From assembly GCF_016865235.1 (NCBI RefSeq), contig NZ_CP064030.1:4278001-4342000 (forward strand): a stretch of DNA of 64,000 nucleotides, written 5' to 3'. The notes below the pieces were generated by a model. The model saw nothing but the letters and a program-made list of their open reading frames with translations, ran no database searches and was not told where the DNA came from. The stretch is from Dyella caseinilytica. Its GTDB lineage: Bacteria > Pseudomonadota > Gammaproteobacteria > Xanthomonadales > Rhodanobacteraceae. A program made the translations under genes and the position numbers. Positions 1-9,135 of this stretch are shown here, one piece after another. Numbering within the stretch: the first letter of the stretch is position 1; the number at the start of each line of letters is the position of its first letter.

Positions 1-127
1 ACATGATGCGTTCGGGTGTGATCATCTGTGCCCTGTTTGCGTTGCGTATTCAGTGCCTCCTGCGCGGATTGGGGAGGCACGACAAAATCCCCATCCACGC
101 GTGACGCGAGCCATCCTCGCGCATTCC

Positions 128-547
128 CTACCGTCGATCCAGAGAATACTTGCCCGGCCCTGTGATACACAGTAACAACAGGCCGCCGGTGATGCTCATG
201 TTCTTATAGAAATGAATCATGGTATCCAGGCGCACCCCGGCATCGGTGATGACCCAAAATCGATGGCCGATCAAAGCCGTGATGACCGTGTACAAGGCCA
301 AAGCCAGGGCAAGCGGCCGGGTGTAGTAACCCAGCAAAATCGCTATCCCCACGAAAAACTCCATGACCAGTGCTGTGAACGCTGCGAAAGTGGGAAGCGG
401 CAAGCCGACGGAGGCCATGTAATCGGCTGTCCCCGAAAAATTCAGGAATTTGTCCAGGCCGAAGATGACGAACAGGGACATCAACAGCAACCTGGCGAGC
501 AGGAGCAGTTCGTCTTTACGACGTTCGAACAAGAGCGTGTATCGCAT
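128..547 (-). CDS. DoxX family membrane protein
   Basis: A protein of 139 residues with four hydrophobic segments (about residues 14-34, 48-72, 74-95 and 113-130), the layout of DoxX/MauF-type integral membrane proteins. The motif FGLDKFLNF after the first helix is typical of the family. The start at 547 is preferred to the in-frame ATG at 553 because the strong SD (AGGAGA, just right of 553) lies about 7 bases from 547 but touches the codon at 553. Members are linked to redox stress or quinone-associated membrane processes, but the biochemical role is not firmly established. It appears to be monocistronic in this view. Confidence 0.85.
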   Translation of the reverse strand: MRYTLLFERRKDELLLLARLLLMSLFVIFGLDKFLNFSGTADYMASVGLPLPTFAAFTALVMEFFVGIAILLGYYTRPLALALALYTVITALIGHRFWVITDAGVRLDTMIHFYKNMSITGGLLLLCITGPGKYSLDRR

Positions 548-867
548 GATCATTCTCCTCTACAGAGAACAGCACAAGCGGGTACGGATCCGCCCGACTC
601 TGCCAAGGATGCGATTTTCGGGCGGACCGCCCTCAAGACCACTACGAGCAATTCCGTTTGCGGCCTAAGTACGGACACAACTCCACTCTACTCCGCCTGA
701 GAAGGTTGGGTAAGGGGCCAAACTTGCTTCGCAGGGAGGAGCGTGGACGTCACTTCGTTGAGGCGCGAGGCGAACCGCCCCCTTGCCTGCCCCTCCCCCA
801 AAGGGAGTGAAGGACCACGCCACCAACATTTCAAACACCTATTCGCTGCAAGAGTGCCTTGATGCCG
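548..867. other. intergenic region between doxX and nagX-like gene
   Basis: About 320 bases without a supportable gene. It should hold the doxX promoter (leftward) and the 3' end of the leftward GlcNAc run. A short inverted repeat (CTCCC at 793-797, GGGAG at 803-807) could serve as a weak transcript end for the leftward run, but there is no clear U tract. Overlapping rightward frames here lie partly antisense to doxX and show no SD, so they are not called. Confidence 0.5.
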
Positions 868-1941
868 TCACAGCTTGAGATAAATGTGCCGCCGATCCAT
901 CACAAGCACGATCAACCACCACAGCGCGACAAACGCGATCGCCCAAGACAACGACGCGACATAAGGCCCGGCCAGCGGCGTGATCCAACTGGCAAACAAA
1001 TGTTGGTACAGCGGACCCTGCCAACCGAGCGCCGGTAGCACGATCTGCATCAGTTCCGAACCTGCATAGGCAGCGATGGCGTTGACGCCGAAGCGACGTC
1101 CCCAAGCAGGCCAACGTCGTTGGTCGACCAGCGCGTGAAAAATAAGTAACAGCAGCGTTGCCCAGCCTGCGCACCACAGCACAAAGGAAGACGTCCAGAG
1201 ATTCTTGTTGAGCGGCAACCACAAGGACCAGAGCACACCCAGTAACAGCGCCGCGACACCACCTATCAGCAATGGCTTGAGCTTGTCCTGCCGCAACAGG
1301 CAGCCCGCACGCAATCCCAATAGCGTGGTGGCGATCGAAGGCAGCGTGCTCAGCAAGCCTTCCGGATCATGCCCTCGCCCCGTCGCCGGATCGATCAGAT
1401 AGACAAAATGTCCGAACACCACAGTGTCCGTACGACTGACGATATTCACCCAGCGATCCAGCGATCCGCCGGTCAGCAGCAAGGCCCAATAGCCCAGCAG
1501 AATCACTGCAATGGCAGCCCATTGCGTACGCGGCTTGGTGTAAAGCGCAAAAGCCGACACCGCCGCGAAACACACACCGATGCGCTGCAGCACACCAGGA
1601 AAGCGCAAATGCACGCCCGGCATCCACCACCACGCCAACACATTGATCAGCACACCAAGACCGAGGATACGCAACGCGCGCCAGAGTGCCGTGCGCATCA
1701 GTCCGGCAGCAGGTGCCCCCTGTTCCCGTCGAAGCAGGATGGAAAATACTACCGACACGCCCACGATAAACAGGAAGAACGGAAACACCAGATCGGTGGG
1801 TGTACAACCGTTCCACGGTGAGTGATCCAGCGGCGTATACACGTGATCCCAATCGCCCGGATCGTTGACCAGCAACATGGCCGCCACCGTGCAGCCACGC
1901 AAGGCATCGAGGGAAAGCAGGCGGCGTGTCGTCGAGCTCAC
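868..1941 (-). CDS. nagX: NagX-like membrane acetyltransferase (HGSNAT/DUF5009 family)
   Basis: A polytopic membrane protein of 357 residues, about ten hydrophobic helices, related to heparan-alpha-glucosaminide N-acetyltransferase (COG4299). The N-terminal LDALRG box (about residues 11-16) and the following conserved segment with WNGCTPTDLVFPFFLF are family hallmarks. It starts with GTG, and the codon overlaps the TGA of the GH20 gene as GTGA, so translation is coupled. NagX is a recurring member of proteobacterial GlcNAc/chitin regulons, where a role in transmembrane acetyl transfer to glucosamine or in sugar passage is proposed but not proven. Its place at the end of the hydrolase run fits acetylation of free glucosamine released in the periplasm. 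Confidence 0.88.
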   Translation of the reverse strand: MSSTTRRLLSLDALRGCTVAAMLLVNDPGDWDHVYTPLDHSPWNGCTPTDLVFPFFLFIVGVSVVFSILLRREQGAPAAGLMRTALWRALRILGLGVLINVLAWWWMPGVHLRFPGVLQRIGVCFAAVSAFALYTKPRTQWAAIAVILLGYWALLLTGGSLDRWVNIVSRTDTVVFGHFVYLIDPATGRGHDPEGLLSTLPSIATTLLGLRAGCLLRQDKLKPLLIGGVAALLLGVLWSLWLPLNKNLWTSSFVLWCAGWATLLLLIFHALVDQRRWPAWGRRFGVNAIAAYAGSELMQIVLPALGWQGPLYQHLFASWITPLAGPYVASLSWAIAFVALWWLIVLVMDRRHIYLKL

Positions 1942-4238
1942 GGTTTTCCTTCACCCTTTTGGGAAGAAAGCAGCGATACGCGGGCCAGCGCATACAGTGG
2001 CCCATCAATCGGCGCGGTGTAGATCAGACACAGCAGATGCTCGCCGTGTTGTCCGGTAAGCGTTGCATTGAGGGAGAAGATCCGTCCGCTCGTGCTTGGA
2101 TCAGGCAGGGGCATGCTTGCAAGCACGGGACCCTCACAGCGATCACGATGCACGACCAGTTCGCCATAAGGCGTCCTGTGCGGGCGCGACACGACCAGTT
2201 TTTCATCGTGCGCCAGCGCAAAGTTGCGCTCAAGGCGCACCGCCTCGACGTGGATCGCGGTGACATCATCGAGAGGTGCAGATGGGAACTGCTGGCAGGT
2301 ATCAAACACGTTGGCGGCGTATACCGGCGCCATGCTGGTGGCATCCGGCATGGGTTGCAAGCGCAGGCGGAAATCACTGCCGGGGCAATTGGGCAGATCC
2401 ACACCGGCACGACTCAACAAGCTAGCGCGATCGAGCACGCGGGTACGTTCAACGGCAAGCGCAACGCCATCGTCGGCAAAGGTGGCCGCCCGGATCGTCG
2501 CCGGAAGTTGTACGGTGAACGGCTTGCTGTACACCGGTGCATGCGTATCGGCTGCACCACCATTTATTGTGTAATGGATCGCACCGTATTTCGGCTGGTT
2601 ACTCAACGTGACGACGGCCTGACCGCTCTTCAGTGCAGCATTGGCATCGACCTGGATCTGCGGCTCGAAAGCGGTGTCCGCGGCAGCGATGTTCTGCACT
2701 GCGTAGCGCTCAAGCTGCGCCGGCAGACGAGCGAGAAAACCGTTCCAGCTGCGCGCAGAAGCCGGCGACCACGTCACCTCACTCAGCGCATCGAGGCGCG
2801 GAAACACCGCGTGTTCCACGTGCTGCATGGTCGGGATGTGCTCTGTCCATACATTGGCCTGGGCGCCGAGTACATGACTCGCTTGCGCCACCGTCAATGA
2901 AGCGGGAATCGGATTGAACGCGTAGATGCTCGCCAGATCGCGGACGGGGATGCGTCCAGCCGCTTCGTCGGTGAGATCGCTCTGCACGCTATCGAAATAC
3001 AGATCAGGCGATGGCGACATCACGACATCGTGTCCCATCTTTGCTGCCTTGATCGCGCCATCCGTGCCACGCCAGGACATCACTGTGGCATCCGCTGGCA
3101 CGCCGCCGTCGAGAATTTCATCCCAGCCAATCAGGCGGCGACCATGTGCCGTCAGATAGGTCCCGATACGGCCGATAAACCAGCCTTGCAGCGCGTCTTC
3201 ATCTTTCAGATGCAAGGCGCGGATCTTCGCCTTGACCACAGGCGATGCTTTCCATTGGTCCTTGATCGCTTCGTCGCCTCCCACATGGATGTAGTGCGAT
3301 GGGAACAGCGCCATCACTTCGTCGAGTACGTTGTCGATGAATTGGAACGTGGCATCGTCGACGTTATAGAGATAGGGATTCACGCCCCAATCGACTGATA
3401 CCGAGGGACGCTTGCCGGTCACGCCGATCTGCGGATAGGACGCCACCGCGGCCTGCGCATGACCAGGCATATCGATCTCGGGAACCACCGTGATATGCCG
3501 CGCAGTGGCGTAAGCCACCACATCGCGAATCTGGTCCTGCGTATAAAAACCGCCATAGCTCAGCGGTTCGCCATCGTGACCTGCATCGGGCGGCGTACGC
3601 CACGCGCCGATCTGCGTCAGCTCGGGATAGCGCTTGATCTCGATACGCCAGCCCTGATCGTCGGTCAGATGCCAGTGCAGCACGTTGAGCTTGTGCTGCG
3701 CCATCTGATCAAGCAGATGTTTCACATCGTCCGCCGATTGGAAATGCCGCGCGGAATCCAACATCAAGCCGCGCCAGGCAAAGCGCGGCCAATCGCTGAT
3801 ATGCAGGGCTGGTACGTGCACCACGCCTTGTTGTGCGTCCGGCGTGAGCAATTGCCACAGCGAGACAGCGCCGTAGAACAGACCCGCGTCGTCACGCGCG
3901 CTAATGCGGATGCCCTGTGCCGAAACAGCCAGCGTATAGCCTTCGGCCTGTGTCACGGCCGCCTTCGGATCGTGCATAAACACGATGGCATGCCCGGCCT
4001 GCGCATTCTCCGTCAATGTCAGGTGCAGCCCTCGCGTTCTCCCGAGCAGGTCAACGAAATACTGCGCAGACTGGCGTGTCGCCGCATCGTTCGGCGGAAC
4101 CACGACTTGTGTGCTGTCGTCTACCTGGAACGAGCCGCCGGCGAGCTTGAGCTGCGCCGGCATGGGGATGATCGATATCGGTGAGGCCTGCGCGATGCTG
4201 CATAGAACCAGGCAGAAAAGAAAACCGGCAAGTCTCAT
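1938..4238 (-). CDS. Beta-N-acetylhexosaminidase, GH20, secreted
   Basis: A protein of 766 residues. The start at 4238 is chosen because it begins a clear signal peptide (MRLAGFLFCLVLCSIAQA), whereas the longer frame begins inside the spacer after GH9. An N-terminal GH20b-like domain is followed by the TIM-barrel catalytic domain. The motif HVGGDEAIK places the catalytic Asp-Glu pair near residues 322-323. A C-terminal beta-sandwich extension of roughly 230 residues follows the barrel. It should release GlcNAc from the non-reducing ends of chito-oligosaccharides or N-glycans in the periplasm or outside the cell. It lies 20 bp downstream of the GH9 gene and is translationally coupled to nagX. 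Confidence 0.95.
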   Translation of the reverse strand: MRLAGFLFCLVLCSIAQASPISIIPMPAQLKLAGGSFQVDDSTQVVVPPNDAATRQSAQYFVDLLGRTRGLHLTLTENAQAGHAIVFMHDPKAAVTQAEGYTLAVSAQGIRISARDDAGLFYGAVSLWQLLTPDAQQGVVHVPALHISDWPRFAWRGLMLDSARHFQSADDVKHLLDQMAQHKLNVLHWHLTDDQGWRIEIKRYPELTQIGAWRTPPDAGHDGEPLSYGGFYTQDQIRDVVAYATARHITVVPEIDMPGHAQAAVASYPQIGVTGKRPSVSVDWGVNPYLYNVDDATFQFIDNVLDEVMALFPSHYIHVGGDEAIKDQWKASPVVKAKIRALHLKDEDALQGWFIGRIGTYLTAHGRRLIGWDEILDGGVPADATVMSWRGTDGAIKAAKMGHDVVMSPSPDLYFDSVQSDLTDEAAGRIPVRDLASIYAFNPIPASLTVAQASHVLGAQANVWTEHIPTMQHVEHAVFPRLDALSEVTWSPASARSWNGFLARLPAQLERYAVQNIAAADTAFEPQIQVDANAALKSGQAVVTLSNQPKYGAIHYTINGGAADTHAPVYSKPFTVQLPATIRAATFADDGVALAVERTRVLDRASLLSRAGVDLPNCPGSDFRLRLQPMPDATSMAPVYAANVFDTCQQFPSAPLDDVTAIHVEAVRLERNFALAHDEKLVVSRPHRTPYGELVVHRDRCEGPVLASMPLPDPSTSGRIFSLNATLTGQHGEHLLCLIYTAPIDGPLYALARVSLLSSQKGEGKP

Positions 4239-4258
4239 GAATACATCCCGTTGTTGTC

Positions 4259-6094
4259 CTAGTCGTGCGGAAGACTGATCGCGTACAGATACCACGCGTC
4301 ATGCGGCAGCCATTGCTCGGTCCAACGCCAGTCATCGTCGCGGCCGGTCTGAGCGTAACCCAGATTAAAGGCGATCCCGTCCTCATCGTTCAACCCGGCC
4401 GTGATGCCATTGATGATCGCACCGGGTGCACTGGTGTATTCGTAAGAGCGGAAGAACATGTACTGCGCATTGCGCTGGCCGCTGCCCATCAACATGCTGG
4501 TGTCGTAAGGGTTGCGGCCAAGAATCCAGTGCAATTGGTGCCAGGCGTAGTTTTCCAGCTGCGCGTGAAAAGCCGGATCATCCACAAACAGTGGCGCCGC
4601 CATGCGCGCCGCCGCAGCCAGCGAAGCCAACCGTGCATTTTCGCCCTGCCACCAAGGCGCCGCCTCGGTATCGTGCGGGAAGAAGAAGGCCGTACGCACC
4701 GTGCCGTTGCCCATACGCACCAGCTGACGCGCGTAGCCGAAGGGATTGTTCACTTCATCGGTAACGTGCAGCTCATAAGCCAACGAGCGATGCACCGCCT
4801 CACGTGCAGCCTTCTGCTGATCTGGCGTCGCAATCGTCGCGTATTCCAGCAAGGCGACCACCGGCAGCCCTGCGTCGGTCGGATGGAAGAACGGGCGCGT
4901 GCCCGCATCGGCCCGCCAGTAATCCTCCTGGCCATCGTGCTGGGTCAGGCGCGCCATCAAACTGCCTGCACGACGCTGCGCGGCCTGACGCCAGACTTCA
5001 TCATGGGTGGCGCGATACAACTCTGTCGCGGCCAGCAAGGCGCAATAGTCATCGACGATGTTTTCCACGCCGTCGTTGATCAGCTCCTTGTTGTGCGCAT
5101 CCAGAAAACGATAGGCATCTTCAGCCGCGTGCAGATAGTCCTGGCGGGTGAACTCGCCATCGGCATCCATGGTGCTGGCCAATGCCAGCGCTGCAATCGC
5201 AACACCACCGCCTGCACGGAAGCTGGCTTCATAGGCATGCGGCCCGTGCGTTGGCGTTACCTGTTCCGTCGTATCGTTGACGTTGCGCTTGATCTGCGTG
5301 CGCCAGTTCGGATCCCCAATGCGGCGATCCTGCGGCAACTTGCCCGCACCCGGCGCATCGATCGATTGATAGAACGAACCGTCCGGGCGCTTGTCGCGCA
5401 CCAGGAAATCGGCGCCAAACAGACCTTCGTCAAGCAGGCGACGCAGGTATTGGCTGAAATTTTGATCGTGACGCGCATCCAGTTGCTGGTAGCTTCGCAA
5501 CAAACTCCACACCACCATCGGTACCTGCTGGGTGTTGAAGTATGAGGTGAGATTCTGGTGCGAGAGATGGATGCCGTAATCGCCGGTGGCGTCGTACCAG
5601 CCGCCGTGGATATCCAGCGTACCGGGCTTGCCATAGGGGTTTGGCAGATGACGATCCATCTCGTCCATCAGACCGCTGGCACGCTGGCCTTTGAAATAGT
5701 AGATGACGTTGGAGAGCGTGTTGCGCTCCAGCACATCGTCTTGAATCAGGAACTCGTCAGAGCGGATGCAGGAGGATCCATGATCCTTCAGCTCCAGGTA
5801 GTAGCGGCCTGGTGCTTTCACTCCTGAGAAGTCGGCGCGCCAATAGTGCTGAACACCCCACTTCGCTACCGGCCCTGTATCTTGCAGCGTTCCGGAAAAC
5901 ACCTGCTTGCCGTCGCTGGCGTCGATAACCAAAAAGTCATGCAGCGACTGCGTTGCATCGGCCGCAACCACCGCCTGCTTGGCTGCCTGCGATTCGTATC
6001 CCACCTGATCGACCAGTACCGTCGGCTCGGTGGCCCATGCCTGTGCTACGTACCAACCCAGGCAAACTACGACACACTGCAAAGCAAGCTTCAT
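4259..6094 (-). CDS. GH9 family glycoside hydrolase, probable periplasmic glucosaminidase
   Basis: A protein of 611 residues with signal peptide MKLALQCVVVCLGWYVAQA. The start at 6094 is supported by a TGGAG SD just upstream. An N-terminal Ig-like domain (CelD_N, roughly residues 25-110) precedes the (alpha/alpha)6 barrel. The motif GGWYDATGDYG carries the paired Asp residues expected for the GH9 base. The C-terminal segment has WTEQWLPHDAW, with Glu as likely acid. GH9 is best known for endoglucanases, but its location between a TonB receptor and a GH20 hexosaminidase matches the GH9 enzymes of GlcNAc/chitin loci that act on glucosaminyl chito-oligomers. Substrate assignment is inference from context. 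Confidence 0.85.
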   Translation of the reverse strand: MKLALQCVVVCLGWYVAQAWATEPTVLVDQVGYESQAAKQAVVAADATQSLHDFLVIDASDGKQVFSGTLQDTGPVAKWGVQHYWRADFSGVKAPGRYYLELKDHGSSCIRSDEFLIQDDVLERNTLSNVIYYFKGQRASGLMDEMDRHLPNPYGKPGTLDIHGGWYDATGDYGIHLSHQNLTSYFNTQQVPMVVWSLLRSYQQLDARHDQNFSQYLRRLLDEGLFGADFLVRDKRPDGSFYQSIDAPGAGKLPQDRRIGDPNWRTQIKRNVNDTTEQVTPTHGPHAYEASFRAGGGVAIAALALASTMDADGEFTRQDYLHAAEDAYRFLDAHNKELINDGVENIVDDYCALLAATELYRATHDEVWRQAAQRRAGSLMARLTQHDGQEDYWRADAGTRPFFHPTDAGLPVVALLEYATIATPDQQKAAREAVHRSLAYELHVTDEVNNPFGYARQLVRMGNGTVRTAFFFPHDTEAAPWWQGENARLASLAAAARMAAPLFVDDPAFHAQLENYAWHQLHWILGRNPYDTSMLMGSGQRNAQYMFFRSYEYTSAPGAIINGITAGLNDEDGIAFNLGYAQTGRDDDWRWTEQWLPHDAWYLYAISLPHD

Positions 6095-6121
6095 GAGACA
6101 ACTCCAGCAAGCAACCGCGAC

Positions 6122-6142
6122 AACGCCGGCACTGCCGGCGTT
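6122..6142. repeat. Perfect 10-bp inverted repeat upstream of GH9
   Basis: Positions 6122-6131 and 6133-6142 are perfect reverse complements around one central base. It stands between the terminator after the TonB receptor and the GH9 SD, about 28 bp from the GH9 start. It may be a 5' stabilising stem of processed mRNA or an operator. Confidence 0.6.
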
Positions 6143-6174
6143 GAGGCTATCCAGAGCTTTCCTCGCCCCACCCC

Positions 6175-6208
6175 AAAAAAAGGGACCTGGCAAGACATCG
6201 CCAGGTCC
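6175..6208 (-). terminator. Rho-independent terminator after the TonB receptor
   Basis: On the minus strand a perfect 9-bp stem (GGACCTGGC / GCCAGGTCC, 8-base loop, 6183-6208) is followed directly by C and seven U residues. It begins 40 bp after the receptor stop codon, and transcription would continue into GH9 only by read-through or from a separate promoter. Confidence 0.88.
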
Positions 6209-6247
6209 TTGGCGGGGAAGAAGAAAGACTTACGCTTTACACATACA

Positions 6248-9010
6248 TCAGAACTTGAAGTGCGCTTCGAGCATGAACTCGCGACCACTCACGTACTCGT
6301 TGAGGATTTCAGCTTCGTTCTGGCCGAGGTACTGCTTGTACACCGAGTTCAGCAAGTTCAGCATGTTGAAGCTGACCGAGAAGTTCTTGTTGAACTGGTA
6401 GCCCACCGATGCGTCGAGTTCCTTGTAGCTGCCGGTATAGGACGGTGCTGCGCCGGCTACGTAACCGCCTGCGAGATATTCGCTGCGGTAGTTGTAGGAA
6501 ATGCTCGCACTATACGGACCCTTTTCGAAATACGGGGCCAGCGTGTACGAGTTCTTCGAGTTGTACGGCAACCAACTGGCATCATCGACCGGATGAGCCG
6601 TGCGCGAATCAGAGTAGGTGTAGTTGGCACGAAGACCAAAGCCGCTGTCACCAAAGGCCTCCTGATAGCTGATGGCCGCACCCTTGACCGTGGCGCGACC
6701 ACCATTGATCGGCGCAGACACGCTGTACTGACACAGACCTGCCGTAGTACAGACACCTGCGGCGACAAGCTCCTGACCCAGCGTCTGGGTACCAATGGTG
6801 CCCCATGATCCGTTCTGCACGGTCTCTTCAGTCGCGGTGTTGACGACGTAGTTCAGAACATTCTTGTAGAAGCCGGAGACCGCCACCACCGACTCCGGAT
6901 TGAAGTAATACTCGGCCGAGATGTCGAAGTTGATCGACTTATAAGGCTTCAAGCTCGGATTGCCCGCGGTAGCCGTCAGCGGAGCGATCGTATCGTTCGA
7001 TTCAAAGAACGGCGCGAGCTCGTTATACGGAGCGTAAGCGACCGTTTCGGATGCTGCGCCACGCAGAATCACATCCGGCGTAACGTTCCAAGCGATGTTG
7101 AACGCGGGCAGCCAGTTGTTGTTGGTGTGCGTTTCGCCGACGTAGCCATAACCAGCGGGGAATACGCAGTTGTAGGACGTGTCGGAGCAGGATTGCGGAA
7201 CGTTGTAACCATAAGCATCCGTCTCGGTATGCACGTAGCGAACGCCGAGGTTGCCATGCACATCATCCGTGCCGAAGTTGGCCTGCACGTAGAACGCGCT
7301 GTTCTTCTGCTGAACGTTGAACGTGTTGTTGTAAGTATCGAACGGATTGTCGGCAAGCAGCGGGTTATTCGGGTTCAGCACGGCATTGAAGATGGACTGA
7401 TAACCCGGGGTGACCACGTGCGAGACGGTGCTTCCGCCCAGACCGATGGACTTCTGGCCGCTAAGATTCGACAGTCCGCCGTAACCCACTTCCGTCAGGT
7501 CCGGATCGTACTCATTGGAAAGAACGAGCAGGCTTTGGCTCTCCCAGTGCGACGCGTAACGGGCACCCACCAGCAACTCGTTGACGAAGCCGTCAAAATC
7601 CTTGCTGAAGTCGAGCTGGTTGTACTGATCCTTCGCCTTGTAGGGCTTGTAGCCGATGTTGCTCGATGTACCAATCCAATTAGCCGGATCGTTGGCGGCG
7701 GCCAGATCCGTGAAATTGAAGCCCCTGCTGGTATTCCAGCTGAAAGGACCTTGGTATTCGAATTCTTCAAACGCCTGCGAAATCGTGTCGTCAGACACGC
7801 TTACGCCCGTCTGACCGCTCAAGCGCCAACCCTCTCCGTAATAGGTTCCACGCCAATCGGCGCCCTTGGTACGGATATACGAACCGCGCGCGTCATTGTC
7901 TTCAAAAGACTCGGCGGGTGCAGTGGAACCGGCAGGAGCTCCGACGGTACCTGAAGTAATGACACCATTACCGTTTGCCGGGCCCAAGGAGGTGATCGGG
8001 CCAGCCGATTGAATCGGATAAAGCGAGGTATTGATGTTGTTCAGGCTGTCAGTCATGTACATCAGGCTGAGCGTGCTGTCGAAATGCTCGTTCGGCCTCC
8101 ACTGCACGTTGACGAGCACGCTGTTGCGCTTCTCAGTCTGCTGGAAGTCGGCCGAGTTCAGCTCGTTCGGAAAAACATTGCTGGGCTTGATCGTGCCATT
8201 GGCGACTTCAGCCGCCACCGCCGGGTTAGCCGCTTCAACGGAGCCCACGGTCGAGTAGCCGAAGATTTCCTGACCCTCGCGCGACGTGTTTTCTTCATAG
8301 TGCTGTGCGGACACGTCGACACCAAAGGTCTTGTCGCTGTTGTGCCAGCTGTAGAACACCGAACCATTCGGGCGCTGATTGCCAACCATGTCGTTGTAGT
8401 TCATGCCGAACGAACCACTCAACGTGCCGGAGGCAACGTCCAGCGGCTGCACCGTGTGCATCAACACAGTACCGCCCAGGCTGCCTTCGGTCAGACGCGC
8501 TTCCGGACTCTTGTAGATTTCGAGCTGGCCGAGAATTTCCGGCGGCAACAGCGAGTAGTTGAAGCCGCGGTTCGGGCTATCGCCATACAGCCACATGGCC
8601 TGAGCCACCGGGTGGCCATCAAGGAACGCCAAGTTGAGGCTGGGATCGATACCGTCGATGCTGACTCGCTGAGTTGCACCGAACAAATGGTCAAGCGTTA
8701 CGCCCGGTACCTGTGCCAGTGCTTCGGCGACGTTGGTGGCCGGGAACTTGCCGATGTCGGTTGCCGTGATGGCATCGACAATGGCGTCAGCGTTGCGCTT
8801 GGTATCCATCGACTTTTGCAAGCTGGCGCGGATACCGACCACTGTCACCGTCGACAGCTGTTTTGCATTGGCCTTTTCGGCCTGCTGCTCAGTCGTCTGG
8901 TTGGCAGGATTGGTGGTGGGCGCTTGGGTCGTGTCCTGCGCGTGAAGCGTACCGGACAGACACAGACCGGCGAAGATACTCGCGGCTAATAGAGTCTTAC
9001 GATGTGACAT
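6248..9010 (-). CDS. TonB-dependent receptor (chito-oligosaccharide/GlcNAc CUT locus)
   Basis: An outer membrane receptor of 920 residues. It has a signal peptide (about residues 1-24), a low-complexity linker rich in T, Q and A, then the plug domain starting near RASLQKSMDTKRNADAI, and a long beta-barrel ending in a C-terminal aromatic residue (AHFKF). The SD GGGGAGG lies 6-7 bases before the ATG. The variant with a GKFPATNVAEALAQVPGV plug segment is typical of the large carbohydrate receptors of Xanthomonadales. Placed between a sugar kinase and two hexosaminidases it probably imports chito-oligomers. Expression is likely under NagQ and/or NagR control. Specificity is inferred from the neighbourhood. 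Confidence 0.92.
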   Translation of the reverse strand: MSHRKTLLAASIFAGLCLSGTLHAQDTTQAPTTNPANQTTEQQAEKANAKQLSTVTVVGIRASLQKSMDTKRNADAIVDAITATDIGKFPATNVAEALAQVPGVTLDHLFGATQRVSIDGIDPSLNLAFLDGHPVAQAMWLYGDSPNRGFNYSLLPPEILGQLEIYKSPEARLTEGSLGGTVLMHTVQPLDVASGTLSGSFGMNYNDMVGNQRPNGSVFYSWHNSDKTFGVDVSAQHYEENTSREGQEIFGYSTVGSVEAANPAVAAEVANGTIKPSNVFPNELNSADFQQTEKRNSVLVNVQWRPNEHFDSTLSLMYMTDSLNNINTSLYPIQSAGPITSLGPANGNGVITSGTVGAPAGSTAPAESFEDNDARGSYIRTKGADWRGTYYGEGWRLSGQTGVSVSDDTISQAFEEFEYQGPFSWNTSRGFNFTDLAAANDPANWIGTSSNIGYKPYKAKDQYNQLDFSKDFDGFVNELLVGARYASHWESQSLLVLSNEYDPDLTEVGYGGLSNLSGQKSIGLGGSTVSHVVTPGYQSIFNAVLNPNNPLLADNPFDTYNNTFNVQQKNSAFYVQANFGTDDVHGNLGVRYVHTETDAYGYNVPQSCSDTSYNCVFPAGYGYVGETHTNNNWLPAFNIAWNVTPDVILRGAASETVAYAPYNELAPFFESNDTIAPLTATAGNPSLKPYKSINFDISAEYYFNPESVVAVSGFYKNVLNYVVNTATEETVQNGSWGTIGTQTLGQELVAAGVCTTAGLCQYSVSAPINGGRATVKGAAISYQEAFGDSGFGLRANYTYSDSRTAHPVDDASWLPYNSKNSYTLAPYFEKGPYSASISYNYRSEYLAGGYVAGAAPSYTGSYKELDASVGYQFNKNFSVSFNMLNLLNSVYKQYLGQNEAEILNEYVSGREFMLEAHFKF

Positions 9011-9135
9011 GGCTTCCTCCCCTCAGAGGCGTTTCAGCTACGGAAAATGTTCGCGGCATGCCCGTGCTGTGTGGCGATGGGCTTGCGCCCGGTTGGGTTT
9101 CAAAAAACCTCGTTCTCTGTTACTCGGCGCGCTCG

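Noticed and set aside
1..127. Short rightward frame starting ATGATGCG near the left edge
   Set aside because: Only about 34 codons, no SD visible inside the window and no similarity recognised; the segment may belong to the control region of a gene beyond the edge.
212..700. Plus-strand open frame across doxX and its upstream region
   Set aside because: Mostly antisense to doxX, no SD and low-complexity composition.
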